Of a stretch of DNA of 11,390 nucleotides, positions 1-6,312 are shown piece by piece; position 1 is the stretch's first letter; every line of letters starts with the position of its first letter. The DNA is from an uncultured Oscillospiraceae bacterium (lineage in GTDB: Bacteria; Bacillota; Clostridia; Oscillospirales; Oscillospiraceae), in the NCBI GenBank assembly GCA_934593275.1, contig CAKTQE010000063.1, positions 1 through 11,390 on the forward strand, read 5' to 3'. The translations under genes were made by a program, and so were the position numbers. Under the pieces are notes generated by a model, which searched no databases, had not been told where the DNA came from, and saw only the letters and a list, made by a program, of their open reading frames with translations.

Positions 1-15
1 TTCACCTTTGGGCAT
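1..15 (-). CDS. 5' end of an unidentified gene, cut by the window edge
   Basis: Only five codons are visible (Met-Pro-Lys-Gly-Glu), so no function can be given. The start is supported by context: on the minus strand an AGGAGA ribosome binding site (24-29) lies 8 bases before the ATG (15-13), and a TATAAT -10 box lies a further 30 bases upstream (59-64). The reading frame is open to the edge. The gene is transcribed away from upp and is separated from it by a hairpin cluster and a terminator, so it is a separate transcription unit. That this is a real start is an inference from promoter plus Shine-Dalgarno plus ATG in the right order. Confidence 0.5.
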
Positions 16-58
16 CTCGTTTCTCTCCTTTTTGTCATTTGATGAGTTGTCCAAAATC

Positions 59-67
59 ATTATACCA
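59..67 (-). promoter_or_regulatory. Extended -10 promoter for the left-edge gene
   Basis: The minus strand reads TGG-TATAAT, a perfect -10 hexamer (59-64) preceded by the TG dinucleotide of an extended -10 element. No good -35 hexamer lies 16-18 bases upstream (82-87 reads TCATTC), which fits an extended -10 type. The same TGTGGTATAAT string recurs in the promoter of the CHR-family operon at 6136-6146. Transcription would start near base 52, leaving a leader of about 35 bases. Confidence 0.55.
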
Positions 68-68
68 C

Positions 69-324
69 ATTCCTGCGGTCGGAATGACAGACGTTTCTGG
101 TTTGGCTGTTGCGGATACAAACGTACCACGATTCCGGCCCTGCGGGCCGGGTGGCGGCAGATTGCCGCCGCTACAGTGGGTGTACCATGTTTTGGGTCAT
201 ACCATTCATCCTCACAGGTTAAACACCCCACGTGGCGGGCGGCAGATTGCCGATGGAATTATGGTGTGATTGCCCCCGGCAATCAATTGATTTTGATTCG
301 CTGCGCGAAGCACCACCCCTACAG
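69..324. repeat. Cluster of short perfect hairpins, intergenic repeat region
   Basis: This non-coding stretch contains at least six short inverted repeats, most with 3-base loops: 69-85 (5-bp stem, 7-base loop), 134-150 (7-bp stem CCGGCCC, loop TGC), 153-169 (7-bp stem GGCGGCA, loop GAT), 240-252 (5-bp stem, loop GAT), 268-284 (7-bp stem GATTGCC, loop CCC) and 297-309 (5-bp stem TTCGC, loop TGC). The 15-mer GGCGGCAGATTGCCG occurs twice, at 153-167 and 238-252. On the minus strand two hairpin runs begin with CTGTAG (176-171 and 324-319) followed by a GC-rich GGYGG stretch, which suggests two decayed copies of one interspersed element. No convincing gene is present: open frames here have no ribosome binding site and no recognisable protein. 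The resemblance to GTAG-headed intergenic repeats of Clostridia is from memory and was not searched. Confidence 0.6.
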
Positions 325-405
325 ACTTTGACGAATGGTTTTAAATGAAAAACGTTGGTCGCTCCAATAATTGTCAATTTCCCCACCAGTTTCCCCCGCC
401 GTTCC

Positions 406-454
406 AAAAAACCTGCGCCGTATCCAGAGGGCTTCTGAATACGGCGCAATTTTT
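406..454. terminator. Bidirectional rho-independent terminator after upp
   Basis: A 10-bp perfect inverted repeat (TGCGCCGTAT at 414-423 with ATACGGCGCA at 439-448) extends inward by about four more pairs after one mismatch. On the minus strand, the direction of upp, it is followed after two bases by six Ts (411-406). On the plus strand it is followed after one base by five Ts (450-454). It lies 22 bases past the upp stop codon and ends the rlmA-prfA-tsaE-tsaB-upp operon. No plus-strand gene is visible here to use the other direction. Confidence 0.88.
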
Positions 455-469
455 ATTCTGTTGGGGGGC

Positions 470-1099
470 TTACTTGGTGCCGAAAATCCGGTCGCCGGCG
501 TCGCCCAGGCCGGGGACGATGTAGGCATGTTCGTTCAGACGCTCGTCCAGGGCGGCCAGGTAGATTTCTACGTCGGGGTGGGCTGCCTGTACGGCGGCGA
601 CGCCTTCGGGCGCGCCGATGATGTTCATCATGATGATGTTCTTGCAGCCATGCTCTTTCAGGAAGTCAATGGCGGCAACGGCACTGCCGCCGGTGGCCAG
701 CATGGGGTCAACGACGAAGACCTGACGGTTGGCAATGTCTTCCGGCAGCTTGCAGTAGTATTCCACGGGCTTGTGGGTCTCGGGGTCCCGGTACAGGCCA
801 ATGTGGCCGATTTTGGCAGAGGGGATCAGGGCGACCATCTGGTCAACCATGCCCAGGCCTGCCCGGAGAACCGGGACAATGGCCAGCTTCTTGCCGGAGA
901 GCATACGGCACTTGGCCACGGCCACGGGGGTCTCCACCTCTACATCGGTCAGGGGCAGCTTCCGGGTGGCTTCATAGCACATCAGGCCGGAAATTTCGCC
1001 AACCAGCTCCCGGAATTCCTTAACGGGGGTATCCTTGCTGCGCAGGATCGCCAGCTTGTGCTGAATAAGGGGATGATCCAATACATGAACTTCTGCCAT
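470..1099 (-). CDS. upp: Uracil phosphoribosyltransferase
   Basis: This cytoplasmic pyrimidine salvage enzyme makes UMP and pyrophosphate from uracil and PRPP. The 209-residue length is the normal size for bacterial Upp. The PRPP-binding loop is visible at residues 131-139 (DPMLATGGS), and the C-terminal uracil-recognition segment at about 197-207 ([11 protein letters not shown]) is intact. The conserved PVLRAGLGM stretch lies near residue 76. The ATG is 6 bases beyond the tsaB stop, and its GGAG ribosome binding site lies inside the end of tsaB, so it is translated from the same transcript. It is the last gene of the operon and is followed by a strong terminator. Family members are often controlled by uracil through PyrR or by their own promoters; no such signal is visible here. 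Confidence 0.97.
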   Translation of the reverse strand: MAEVHVLDHPLIQHKLAILRSKDTPVKEFRELVGEISGLMCYEATRKLPLTDVEVETPVAVAKCRMLSGKKLAIVPVLRAGLGMVDQMVALIPSAKIGHIGLYRDPETHKPVEYYCKLPEDIANRQVFVVDPMLATGGSAVAAIDFLKEHGCKNIIMMNIIGAPEGVAAVQAAHPDVEIYLAALDERLNEHAYIVPGLGDAGDRIFGTK

Positions 1100-1105
1100 C
1101 GTTAT

Positions 1106-1816
1106 TTATTCTCCTTTTTCTTTCTGTTTTTCCATTCGTTCCCGCTCCGCCTGACTCAGGCGCAGATAATTGGGGGTCAGGGTCCCGCCGGAAAAGTCGC
1201 CGCCCTGGGCCAGAAGAGCCTGGGCTGCCAGGGCCACACCGGCGGCCCGCTGGTGCATCCGGTGTTCCGGAGGCAAGACCAGACCCGGCAGGCTTTCCAA
1301 CAATGTATTATAGCACAAAAGGCTGCCATCTCCAACAAGAAAAATCGGTTCTGACAGATTTTTCAGCTCTTCGCCCAATTCTGCCAGGGAAATGGCCCGG
1401 TCCTCCCGGACTCTTGTGTACATTCCGCCGGAAACATGGAACAGGGCGTTATAAACCTGGCTTCTCCGGGCATCCATCACGGGACATACATAGCCCTGCC
1501 AGGCCCCCAATTGTAAGGCCATGGCTTCCAGGGTGCTGACTCCTACCAGGGGCTTTTCCCCGCCCCAGGCAAAGCCCTTGGCCGCTGCCACGCCAATGCG
1601 GACTCCGGTAAAGGAACCGGGTCCGTTGGCAACCGCCACAGCGTCCACATCCCCAGCTATAAGGCCGCATTGCTTCAGCATGTCCTGGGCCATGACCATG
1701 AGGGTCTGGCTGTGGGTCATGCCCGTATTCTGATAGCTTTCCGCCAACAGCTTTCCGTCCTCCAGAATGGCCACGGAAGCCGCTTTGGCGGAGGTTTCAA
1801 AGGATAGGATCTTCAT
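1106..1816 (-). CDS. tsaB: tRNA t6A biosynthesis protein TsaB
   Basis: TsaB (YeaZ) is the scaffold that pairs with TsaD and TsaE to place threonylcarbamoyl on A37 of tRNAs reading ANN codons. The product has 236 residues, normal for the family. It has the ASKHA-fold N-terminus (MKILSFETSAKAASVAI), the GPGSFTGVRIG signature at 65-75, the MDARRSQVY segment at about 114-122 and the C-terminal PNYLRLSQAERE motif near 215-226, all hallmarks of TsaB. It lacks the metal-binding histidines of TsaD, as expected. The ATG has a GGAGGAG binding site 7 bases upstream and lies 20 bp inside the end of tsaE, in another frame, implying coupled translation. The usual neighbours rimI and tsaD do not follow; upp does. 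The last residues form a charged Glu/Lys-rich tail. Confidence 0.95.
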   Translation of the reverse strand: MKILSFETSAKAASVAILEDGKLLAESYQNTGMTHSQTLMVMAQDMLKQCGLIAGDVDAVAVANGPGSFTGVRIGVAAAKGFAWGGEKPLVGVSTLEAMALQLGAWQGYVCPVMDARRSQVYNALFHVSGGMYTRVREDRAISLAELGEELKNLSEPIFLVGDGSLLCYNTLLESLPGLVLPPEHRMHQRAAGVALAAQALLAQGGDFSGGTLTPNYLRLSQAERERMEKQKEKGE

Positions 1817-2234
1817 GGCCGTCTCCTCCTGTAACGGTGATTTTCCGGGTGTTTTCCCCGGTTTTTTCGATGGACACCAGCATGGACCCTGTCAGGGCCG
1901 CCGCCACGTTTTCGCTCCACTCCACGGCGCAGACACCGCCCCGTTCCAGATAGTCCTCCCAGCCAATGTCCCACAGGTCTTCCTCGGAGGAAAGCCGGTA
2001 CATATCAAAATGGAACAGGGGCAGCCGCCCTCCCAGATACTCGTTGACAATGGTATAGGTGGGGCTGGTCACCGGCTCTTTGTAGCCCAGGCCCCGGGCC
2101 AGGCCCCGGGTAAAGGCGGTTTTTCCCGCCCCCAGGTCTCCCCGATAGGCCAGCACCGTACCAGGGGTCAGGGTCTGGGCCAAACGCTCCCCCAGGGCTT
2201 CCGTTTCTTCCGGGGAATTGGTAATATACTCCAT
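1797..2234 (-). CDS. tsaE: tRNA t6A biosynthesis ATPase TsaE
   Basis: TsaE (YjeE) is the small P-loop ATPase of the TsaB-TsaD-TsaE complex that resets the t6A synthase after each cycle. The 145-residue product carries the Walker A motif GDLGAGKT at residues 32-39, the TSPTY segment at 56-60, the HFDMYR motif at 75-80 and the VEWSE motif at 104-108, a set specific to this family. The start ATG follows AGAGGGAC at suitable spacing and lies 23 bases beyond the prfA stop. It overlaps tsaB by 20 bp, the common tsaE-tsaB order. Residues 123-145, past the core fold, are a short polar tail whose codons also supply the tsaB ribosome binding site and start. Confidence 0.95.
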   Translation of the reverse strand: MEYITNSPEETEALGERLAQTLTPGTVLAYRGDLGAGKTAFTRGLARGLGYKEPVTSPTYTIVNEYLGGRLPLFHFDMYRLSSEEDLWDIGWEDYLERGGVCAVEWSENVAAALTGSMLVSIEKTGENTRKITVTGGDGHEDPIL

Positions 2235-2257
2235 AAAAGTCCCTCTTTGGTCTGTTT

Positions 2258-3316
2258 TTATTTCGTGTTTTTCAGCTTTTCCGCCTGGTCCGCCGTGGCC
2301 AGAGCGTCAATGATCTCGTCCAGGTCGCCGTCCATAACGGCATCGATTTTATAAAGGGTCAGGCCCACCCGATGGTCCGTCACCCGGCCCTGGGGGAAAT
2401 TGTAGGTCCGTATCCGCTCGTTGCGCATCCCGCTGCCCACCTGGCTGCGGCGCAGACCCGTAACCTCACTGCTGAGCCGCTGCTGCTCCTGCTCGTAGAG
2501 TTTGGAGGCCAGCATCCGCATACATTTTTCCCTGTTCTGAAGCTGGCTCCGCTCCTCCTGACAGGCTACCACAATGCCCGTGGGCTTGTGGATGAGCCGC
2601 ACGGCGGAGCTGGTTTTATTGACGTGCTGACCACCGGCACCGGAGGCCCGGTAGACCTGCATTTCAATGTCCCCAGGGTTTAATTGCACGTCCACCTCTT
2701 CCATTTCCGGCAGCACCGCCACCGTGGCGGTGGAGGTGTGTACCCGGCCACCGGACTCGGTTTCCGGCACCCGCTGGACCCGGTGGACCCCGGACTCATA
2801 TTTCATCCGGGAGAAGGCCCCCCGGCCATTGATGACAAAGTCCGCTTCTTTGACGCCCCCCAGTTCCGTTTCATTGTAGTTCATCAGCTCCACGGCCCAT
2901 CCTTTCCGGGCGGCGTACATGGAGTACATGCGAAACAGGCTGTGGGCAAACAGCGCGCTTTCCTCTCCGCCAACGCCCCCACGGATCTCCACGATGACGC
3001 TTTTTTCGTCATTGGGGTCCTTGGGCAGCAGCAGAATTTGCAGTTCCCGGTAGAGCCGCTCCTTTTCCTGCTTGGCGGTTGTAAAGGTCTCCTGGCACAG
3101 TTCTTTCATTTCCGGGTCGGACATCAGCTCCTGGGCTTCTTCCATTTCCCGGCAGGCCCGGTTGTAGGCGGCAAAGGCCTCTACAATGGGTTCCAATTCG
3201 TTTTTCTCCCGCAAAAGGCGGGTGGCAAGCTTGGGGTCCGCGTAAAAATCCGGCTGTTCGGATTTGGCGCAAAGCTCCTCATATCGGCTGGATACCGCAT
3301 CCAGTTTTTCCAGCAT
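2258..3316 (-). CDS. prfA: Peptide chain release factor 1
   Basis: RF1 reads UAA and UAG stop codons on the ribosome and triggers peptide release. The 352-residue length fits the family. The codon-reading tripeptide is PET at residues 184-186 (the PxT class of RF1, as opposed to SPF of RF2), inside a conserved HRVQRVPETESGGRVHTS context. The catalytic GGQ is at 228-230, with the flanking HVNKTSSAVRL stretch intact. The N-terminal 100 residues are the helical domain 1. The ATG is preceded by AAGGAG with 7 bases of spacing. In many Bacillota prfA is followed by prmC, which methylates the GGQ glutamine; here it is flanked by rlmA and tsaE instead, so PrmC must be encoded elsewhere. The gene is probably read from the rlmA promoter, as the 56-base gap upstream shows no strong terminator. 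Confidence 0.97.
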   Translation of the reverse strand: MLEKLDAVSSRYEELCAKSEQPDFYADPKLATRLLREKNELEPIVEAFAAYNRACREMEEAQELMSDPEMKELCQETFTTAKQEKERLYRELQILLLPKDPNDEKSVIVEIRGGVGGEESALFAHSLFRMYSMYAARKGWAVELMNYNETELGGVKEADFVINGRGAFSRMKYESGVHRVQRVPETESGGRVHTSTATVAVLPEMEEVDVQLNPGDIEMQVYRASGAGGQHVNKTSSAVRLIHKPTGIVVACQEERSQLQNREKCMRMLASKLYEQEQQRLSSEVTGLRRSQVGSGMRNERIRTYNFPQGRVTDHRVGLTLYKIDAVMDGDLDEIIDALATADQAEKLKNTK

Positions 3317-3372
3317 GGTTTCACTCCTTCAAGATTTTTCCCGGATACCTCCGGCACTTTGGGGCAAAGTAA

Positions 3373-4173
3373 TTACAGTCGCCGGTACACATTCAAAACG
3401 CAGCTGGCGGTATCCTCCAGCACCTGTGTTGCGGCCAGACGCTCTGCCCCCGCCCGGCTGACCCGGAACACATGGGGGGTCATGGAAAAGAGCTGGCCGA
3501 TCTGTTCCCCCTCCACCCGGAAGGAAAACCGGATGGGGCGGCTGGATAGCAGGGCAAACCCTGGCAAATCCCGGGCCGTTTCCTTTTCCTTGTGGATGAT
3601 TTTGTCATAAATAATGGATTTAAGACCCAGAAGATGGTCCTCCGCCGCTATGATCTCCAGAAACAGGCCGTCCTTTTGCAAAACCCTGCGGTATTCTTCC
3701 GGCAGTGTCAGGGCAAACAGGCTGGTCAGTACCCCCACGCTTTCATCGGGCAAAGGGATGTGGGCGGCAGTGGCGCAGAGCCACCGGGCGTTTTTATACC
3801 GGGCGGCGGCACAGCGCACCGCCTCTTTGGAAATATCCAGCCCCGTCAGAGGAAGCCCCAGGGCCTGGGACAGGGCGGCGCAATAATACCCCTCACCGCA
3901 GCCCACGTCCAGCAGTTCCCCCTGGGCCTTGTACGCCTGGGCGGCATCAATAAGGGCCTGGGCAATGGGCCGGTAGAGTCCCGTATCCAGAAAGGCCCGG
4001 CGGGAGAGTACCTGTTCCCGGGTGTCCCCTGGGTCTAAAGAGTGCTTGCGCTGCACCGTCAGCAAATTCACATAGCCCTGTCTGGCAATATCAAAACTGT
4101 GGCCCCGGGGGCAGACCAGTTGTTTTTCCCGTTTTTCCAAAGCTTCCCCGCACAAAGGGCAGATCAGTTCCAT
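3373..4173 (-). CDS. rlmA: 23S rRNA (guanine-N1)-methyltransferase, RlmA family
   Basis: This is a SAM-dependent methyltransferase of the RlmA/TlrB family, which methylates G745 or G748 in the hairpin 35 region of 23S rRNA; which base is modified here cannot be read off. The N-terminal zinc-binding module is clear: Cys5, Cys8, Cys21 and His25 (CPLC...CPRGH). It is followed by the family's FDIARQGYVNLL segment. SAM motif I is LLDVGCGEGYY around residues 87-97, with an acidic residue at Asp113. I chose the ATG at 4173, giving 266 residues, because GGGAGG lies 8 bases upstream and translation begins directly at the zinc module. A longer frame starting at 4248 would include the promoter and adds no conserved sequence. 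It is the first gene of the operon. No NPPY motif is present, so it is not PrmC. Confidence 0.9.
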   Translation of the reverse strand: MELICPLCGEALEKREKQLVCPRGHSFDIARQGYVNLLTVQRKHSLDPGDTREQVLSRRAFLDTGLYRPIAQALIDAAQAYKAQGELLDVGCGEGYYCAALSQALGLPLTGLDISKEAVRCAAARYKNARWLCATAAHIPLPDESVGVLTSLFALTLPEEYRRVLQKDGLFLEIIAAEDHLLGLKSIIYDKIIHKEKETARDLPGFALLSSRPIRFSFRVEGEQIGQLFSMTPHVFRVSRAGAERLAATQVLEDTASCVLNVYRRL

Positions 4174-4204
4174 TGTCCCATCCTCCCGATTTCCTTTACC
4201 CCTT

Positions 4205-4233
4205 ATCATACCCCAATTTCCCGTTCCCGTCAA
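4205..4233 (-). promoter_or_regulatory. Sigma-A-type promoter of the rlmA-prfA-tsaEB-upp operon
   Basis: On the minus strand TTGACG (4233-4228) and TATGAT (4210-4205) are separated by exactly 17 bases. Each hexamer is one mismatch from consensus. Transcription would begin near 4198, giving a leader of about 25 bases that contains the rlmA ribosome binding site. The promoter lies in the 89-base gap shared with the divergent deacetylase gene. Confidence 0.8.
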
Positions 4234-4247
4234 ACCAAATCTTCCCA

Positions 4248-4265
4248 AAAGGAGGGGTTTCCTTG
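4248..4265 (+). promoter_or_regulatory. Strong ribosome binding site fixing a TTG start
   Basis: AAAGGAGG (4248-4255) is a near-perfect Shine-Dalgarno sequence 7 bases before TTG (4263-4265). This fixes the deacetylase start at TTG: the only longer frame begins at 4173, has no binding site and would put 30 unstructured Pro/Ser-rich residues ahead of the signal peptide. No good promoter for this gene was found on the plus strand. Confidence 0.8.
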
Positions 4266-4958
4266 CGAAAGCTGCTGTGTTTGCTTCTTTTCTGCCTGAT
4301 GCTCCCGGTGGGAGTCCAGGCGGAGTCCCCCACCGTGGCCCTGACCTTTGATGACGGACCCTCCGGCAGGTTCACCCAGGCCCTTTTGGAGGGGCTGGAA
4401 GCCCGGAATGTCCAGGCCACCTTTTTCCTCTGCGGCTACCGGATCCGGCAGTACCCGGAACTGCCGGAAAAAATACTGGCAGGGGGCCATGAGCTGGGCT
4501 GCCATGGCTACACCCACGACTCCATGGACACCATGAGCCGCCGGGACATTGCCGGAGAGATCCAGGCTACCTTGGATCTTATGCCGGAAAACGCCAAAGT
4601 CACCCTGCTGCGGCCCCCTGGGGGCTGCTGGGGGGAGGGACTAAAACAGGTGGCCAAGGTGAAAAAAATGCCCATCCTGCAATGGTCCGTAGACCCGCAG
4701 GACTGGGCGATCCACGATGCCTCCGTGGTGAAAGCAAGGGTTCTGAAAGATGTCCGGGACGGGGATGTGATTTTGCTCCACGACATGTCCGACAGTTCCG
4801 TAAAAGCGGCCCTGGCCATTGTGGATGCCCTCACCGCCCGGGGCTACCGGTTCACCACGGTCTCCGGCCTGGCAGCCCTCCGGGATACCAAGCTGGAACC
4901 GGGGAAGATCTACAGAAGCTTTGCGCCAAAAGAACAAACCCCTACTGAGCCATCTTGA
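4263..4958 (+). CDS. Secreted polysaccharide deacetylase (NodB homology, CE4)
   Basis: This is a predicted exported deacetylase that would remove acetyl groups from N-acetylated sugars in peptidoglycan or another polysaccharide. The 231-residue product starts with a signal peptide (hydrophobic core at about residues 4-17, likely cut after VQA at 18-20), so the mature enzyme acts outside the membrane. The CE4 motifs are in order: TFDDGP at 28-33 with the catalytic and metal-binding aspartates Asp30 and Asp31; metal histidines His81 and His85 in HGYTH; RPPGG at 117-121; DPQDW at 144-148; LLHD at 171-174 with the catalytic His173. All key residues are present. The protein is little more than the catalytic domain. 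It is most like the PdaA/PdaB and spore-cortex-type deacetylases, but the substrate cannot be assigned. The stop codon lies inside the 3' end of the converging CHR gene. Confidence 0.92.
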   Translation: MRKLLCLLLFCLMLPVGVQAESPTVALTFDDGPSGRFTQALLEGLEARNVQATFFLCGYRIRQYPELPEKILAGGHELGCHGYTHDSMDTMSRRDIAGEIQATLDLMPENAKVTLLRPPGGCWGEGLKQVAKVKKMPILQWSVDPQDWAIHDASVVKARVLKDVRDGDVILLHDMSDSSVKAALAIVDALTARGYRFTTVSGLAALRDTKLEPGKIYRSFAPKEQTPTEPS

Positions 4959-5541
4959 ATACAATGCCAATCACCGCCGAAAGGGCGATAAAGGCCACGG
5001 GATGGAGCTTTTTCATTTTCGGCACGTACCGGGAGCAGACGAAAATCAGGAGGAACAGGGCAATGGACTTGGCGTTCAGCACCAAAGAGCCGATGTCATA
5101 CAGACTGGACATCCGGAACAGGGCATAGAGCATGATTTCCAGCCCCGCGGCACTGATAAGGGCCACAGAGGCGGGCCGCAGACCGTAGAGGGTGTTGTCA
5201 ACCAACCGGCTGGTTCTGAATTTGTCCAGGAAGTAGGCAATCACCAGAATGCAGATCACCGAGGGCATGACGAGGCCCACGGTGGCAATCAAGGCCCCGC
5301 CGATGCCGCCCCACAGGCCGCCGATGCCGCTGCCCACGGTAAAGCCCACGTAGGTGGCCATGTTGACCCCCATGGGTCCGGGGGTACTTTCGGACACGGC
5401 GATCATATCCGCCAGCTGTCCGGAGGTATACCAGCCGGTTTTTGTGGCAATGTCCTGCAAAAAAGGCACCGTGGCCATGCCGCCGCCAACGGCAAACAGG
5501 CCGGTTTTGAAGAATTCCCAGAATAGACGCAGATAAATCAT
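4942..5541 (-). CDS. chrA: Chromate transporter-family (CHR) membrane protein, second half-subunit
   Basis: This is a 199-residue hydrophobic protein of the short-chain CHR family, in which two separate about 200-residue proteins stand in for the two halves of full-length ChrA. The N-terminal signature is present: FKTGLFAVGGGMATVPFL with the glycine run at 19-21, and STPGPMGVN at 52-60. Several membrane segments follow (about 72-105, 123-143, 158-170 and 180-196). The start at 5541 overlaps the stop codon of the upstream half as ATGA, with AGAGG 3 bases before the ATG, so translation is coupled. An ATG six codons earlier has no binding site. The family is named for chromate efflux, but in anaerobes the real substrate is usually unknown. 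Its 3' end overlaps that of the deacetylase by 17 bp. Confidence 0.85.
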   Translation of the reverse strand: MIYLRLFWEFFKTGLFAVGGGMATVPFLQDIATKTGWYTSGQLADMIAVSESTPGPMGVNMATYVGFTVGSGIGGLWGGIGGALIATVGLVMPSVICILVIAYFLDKFRTSRLVDNTLYGLRPASVALISAAGLEIMLYALFRMSSLYDIGSLVLNAKSIALFLLIFVCSRYVPKMKKLHPVAFIALSAVIGIVFKMAQ

Positions 5542-6083
5542 TTTCCTCTTACCCCCCATTTTGCCAGCAGATTCCCAAGGACCCCCGCCACGATCACGGA
5601 AAGCACCGGAGAAAAGTCAAAGAACACCGCCGCCAGGAACAGGCCGATATACAGCACCAAGGTCGCCTTGTCCACCAGGGCGGATTTAATAAGCTTTAGC
5701 ACCGCGTTGAGGATGAACACACACACGCACACCCGGATGCCCGCCAGGGCGTTCTGCACCCAGAGGATACCGGCAAAGTTGTTGATGAGGGCCGCAATCA
5801 CGGAAATCAGAATCAGGGACGGGGCGATGACCCCCAGGGTGGCCACAATGCCCCCCACATTCCCGGCCCGCTTCCGCCCGATAAAGGTGGCGGTGTTCAC
5901 GGCGATCACGCCGGGGGTACACTGGCCGATGGCAAAGTAATCCGCCAACTCCTCTTCCGTGGTCCAGTCCCGGCTTTCAACCAATTCCCGCTGCAAAATC
6001 GGCAGCATGGCATAGCCCCCGCCAAAGGTCACGGCACCGATGCGGAAGAACAGCAGAAACATGTTCAGTAGTTCACGAAACAT
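5538..6083 (-). CDS. chrA: Chromate transporter-family (CHR) membrane protein, first half-subunit
   Basis: This is a 181-residue membrane protein, homologous in layout to its downstream partner. It shows the CHR signature FFRIGAVTFGGGYAMLPIL (glycines at 21-23) and CTPGVIAVN at 55-63, followed by hydrophobic segments at about 77-100, 110-130, 140-155 and 157-173. The pair probably assembles into one transporter with antiparallel halves, as inferred for short-chain CHR proteins. I set the start at 6083, preceded by AAAGAGGA with 7 bases of spacing; the longer frame to 6164 would read through the promoter. It is the first gene of a two-gene operon with its own near-consensus promoter. Substrate: chromate or sulfate-like anions are the family default, but nothing in the sequence proves it. 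Confidence 0.87.
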   Translation of the reverse strand: MFRELLNMFLLFFRIGAVTFGGGYAMLPILQRELVESRDWTTEEELADYFAIGQCTPGVIAVNTATFIGRKRAGNVGGIVATLGVIAPSLILISVIAALINNFAGILWVQNALAGIRVCVCVFILNAVLKLIKSALVDKATLVLYIGLFLAAVFFDFSPVLSVIVAGVLGNLLAKWGVRGK

Positions 6084-6135
6084 TGGATATTCCTCTTTCC
6101 TGTTCTGTTTTATAATAAATACAAAATACCTAGGG

Positions 6136-6167
6136 ATTATACCACAGCTTTCCAACCGTTGCAACGG
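6136..6167 (-). promoter_or_regulatory. CHR operon promoter with a palindrome over the -35 box
   Basis: On the minus strand TTGCAA (6164-6159) and a perfect TATAAT (6141-6136) are 17 bases apart, with a TG extended -10 (TGTGGTATAAT). A perfect 12-bp palindrome, CCGTTGCAACGG (6156-6167), is centred on the -35 hexamer, a classic position for a repressor operator. Transcription would begin near 6129, giving a leader of about 46 bases before the first CHR gene. The promoter call is strong; the operator is an inference. Confidence 0.85.
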
Positions 6168-6273
6168 CCAGAGAAATTTTTTTAAAACCCTGCCAACTTC
6201 ATGGGAACTTAATATTTCCCCACTTTTTCTTTTAATATTCTCCGGGTATACTGTTGGTAAAGGTAATAAGCAG

Positions 6274-6294
6274 TTACCTATGTTTCTTTTTCAT
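6274..6294 (-). CDS. Six-codon micro-ORF with a strong ribosome binding site
   Basis: Directly after the hairpin the minus strand reads GGAGGAG, then four bases later ATG, five further codons and TAA (peptide MKKKHR). The binding site is as good as any in the window. It could be a leader peptide, the stub of a lost gene, or chance. Nothing recognisable follows in frame, and the next gene's promoter starts about 110 bases further on. The 6168-6273 stretch downstream of it is AT-rich and holds only a weak GGTAA/TTACC inverted repeat. Confidence 0.2.
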   Translation of the reverse strand: MKKKHR

Positions 6295-6312
6295 TTTCTC
6301 CTCCAATCGTTT

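Noticed and set aside
69..324. CRISPR array
   Set aside because: The repeats differ in sequence and spacing, are self-complementary within themselves and have no regular spacers; no cas gene is near.
371..1354. A 327-codon plus-strand open frame opposite upp and tsaB
   Set aside because: It lies antisense to two well-identified genes, has no ribosome binding site and encodes a low-complexity Gly/Gln/His-rich product typical of a shadow frame in GC-rich DNA.
3355..3376. Small inverted repeat ACTTTG/CAAAGT in the rlmA-prfA gap
   Set aside because: The stem is only about 5 bp, with no T-tract. It is too weak to call a terminator, and the genes appear to be co-transcribed.
4174..4248. Longer N-terminus for the RlmA gene
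   Set aside because: It would place the promoter hexamers inside the coding region and adds 25 residues with no family similarity before the zinc module. The ATG at 4173 has a proper ribosome binding site.
4174..4262. Plus-strand promoter for the deacetylase
   Set aside because: No -35/-10 pair of acceptable quality and spacing was found in the 89-base gap or just inside rlmA. TATCAT at 4204-4209 has no matching -35.
4942..6083. One ChrA gene split by a frameshift
   Set aside because: Each half has its own start, ribosome binding site and complete N-terminal CHR signature. Paired half-size CHR proteins are a known natural form, so this is not a broken gene.
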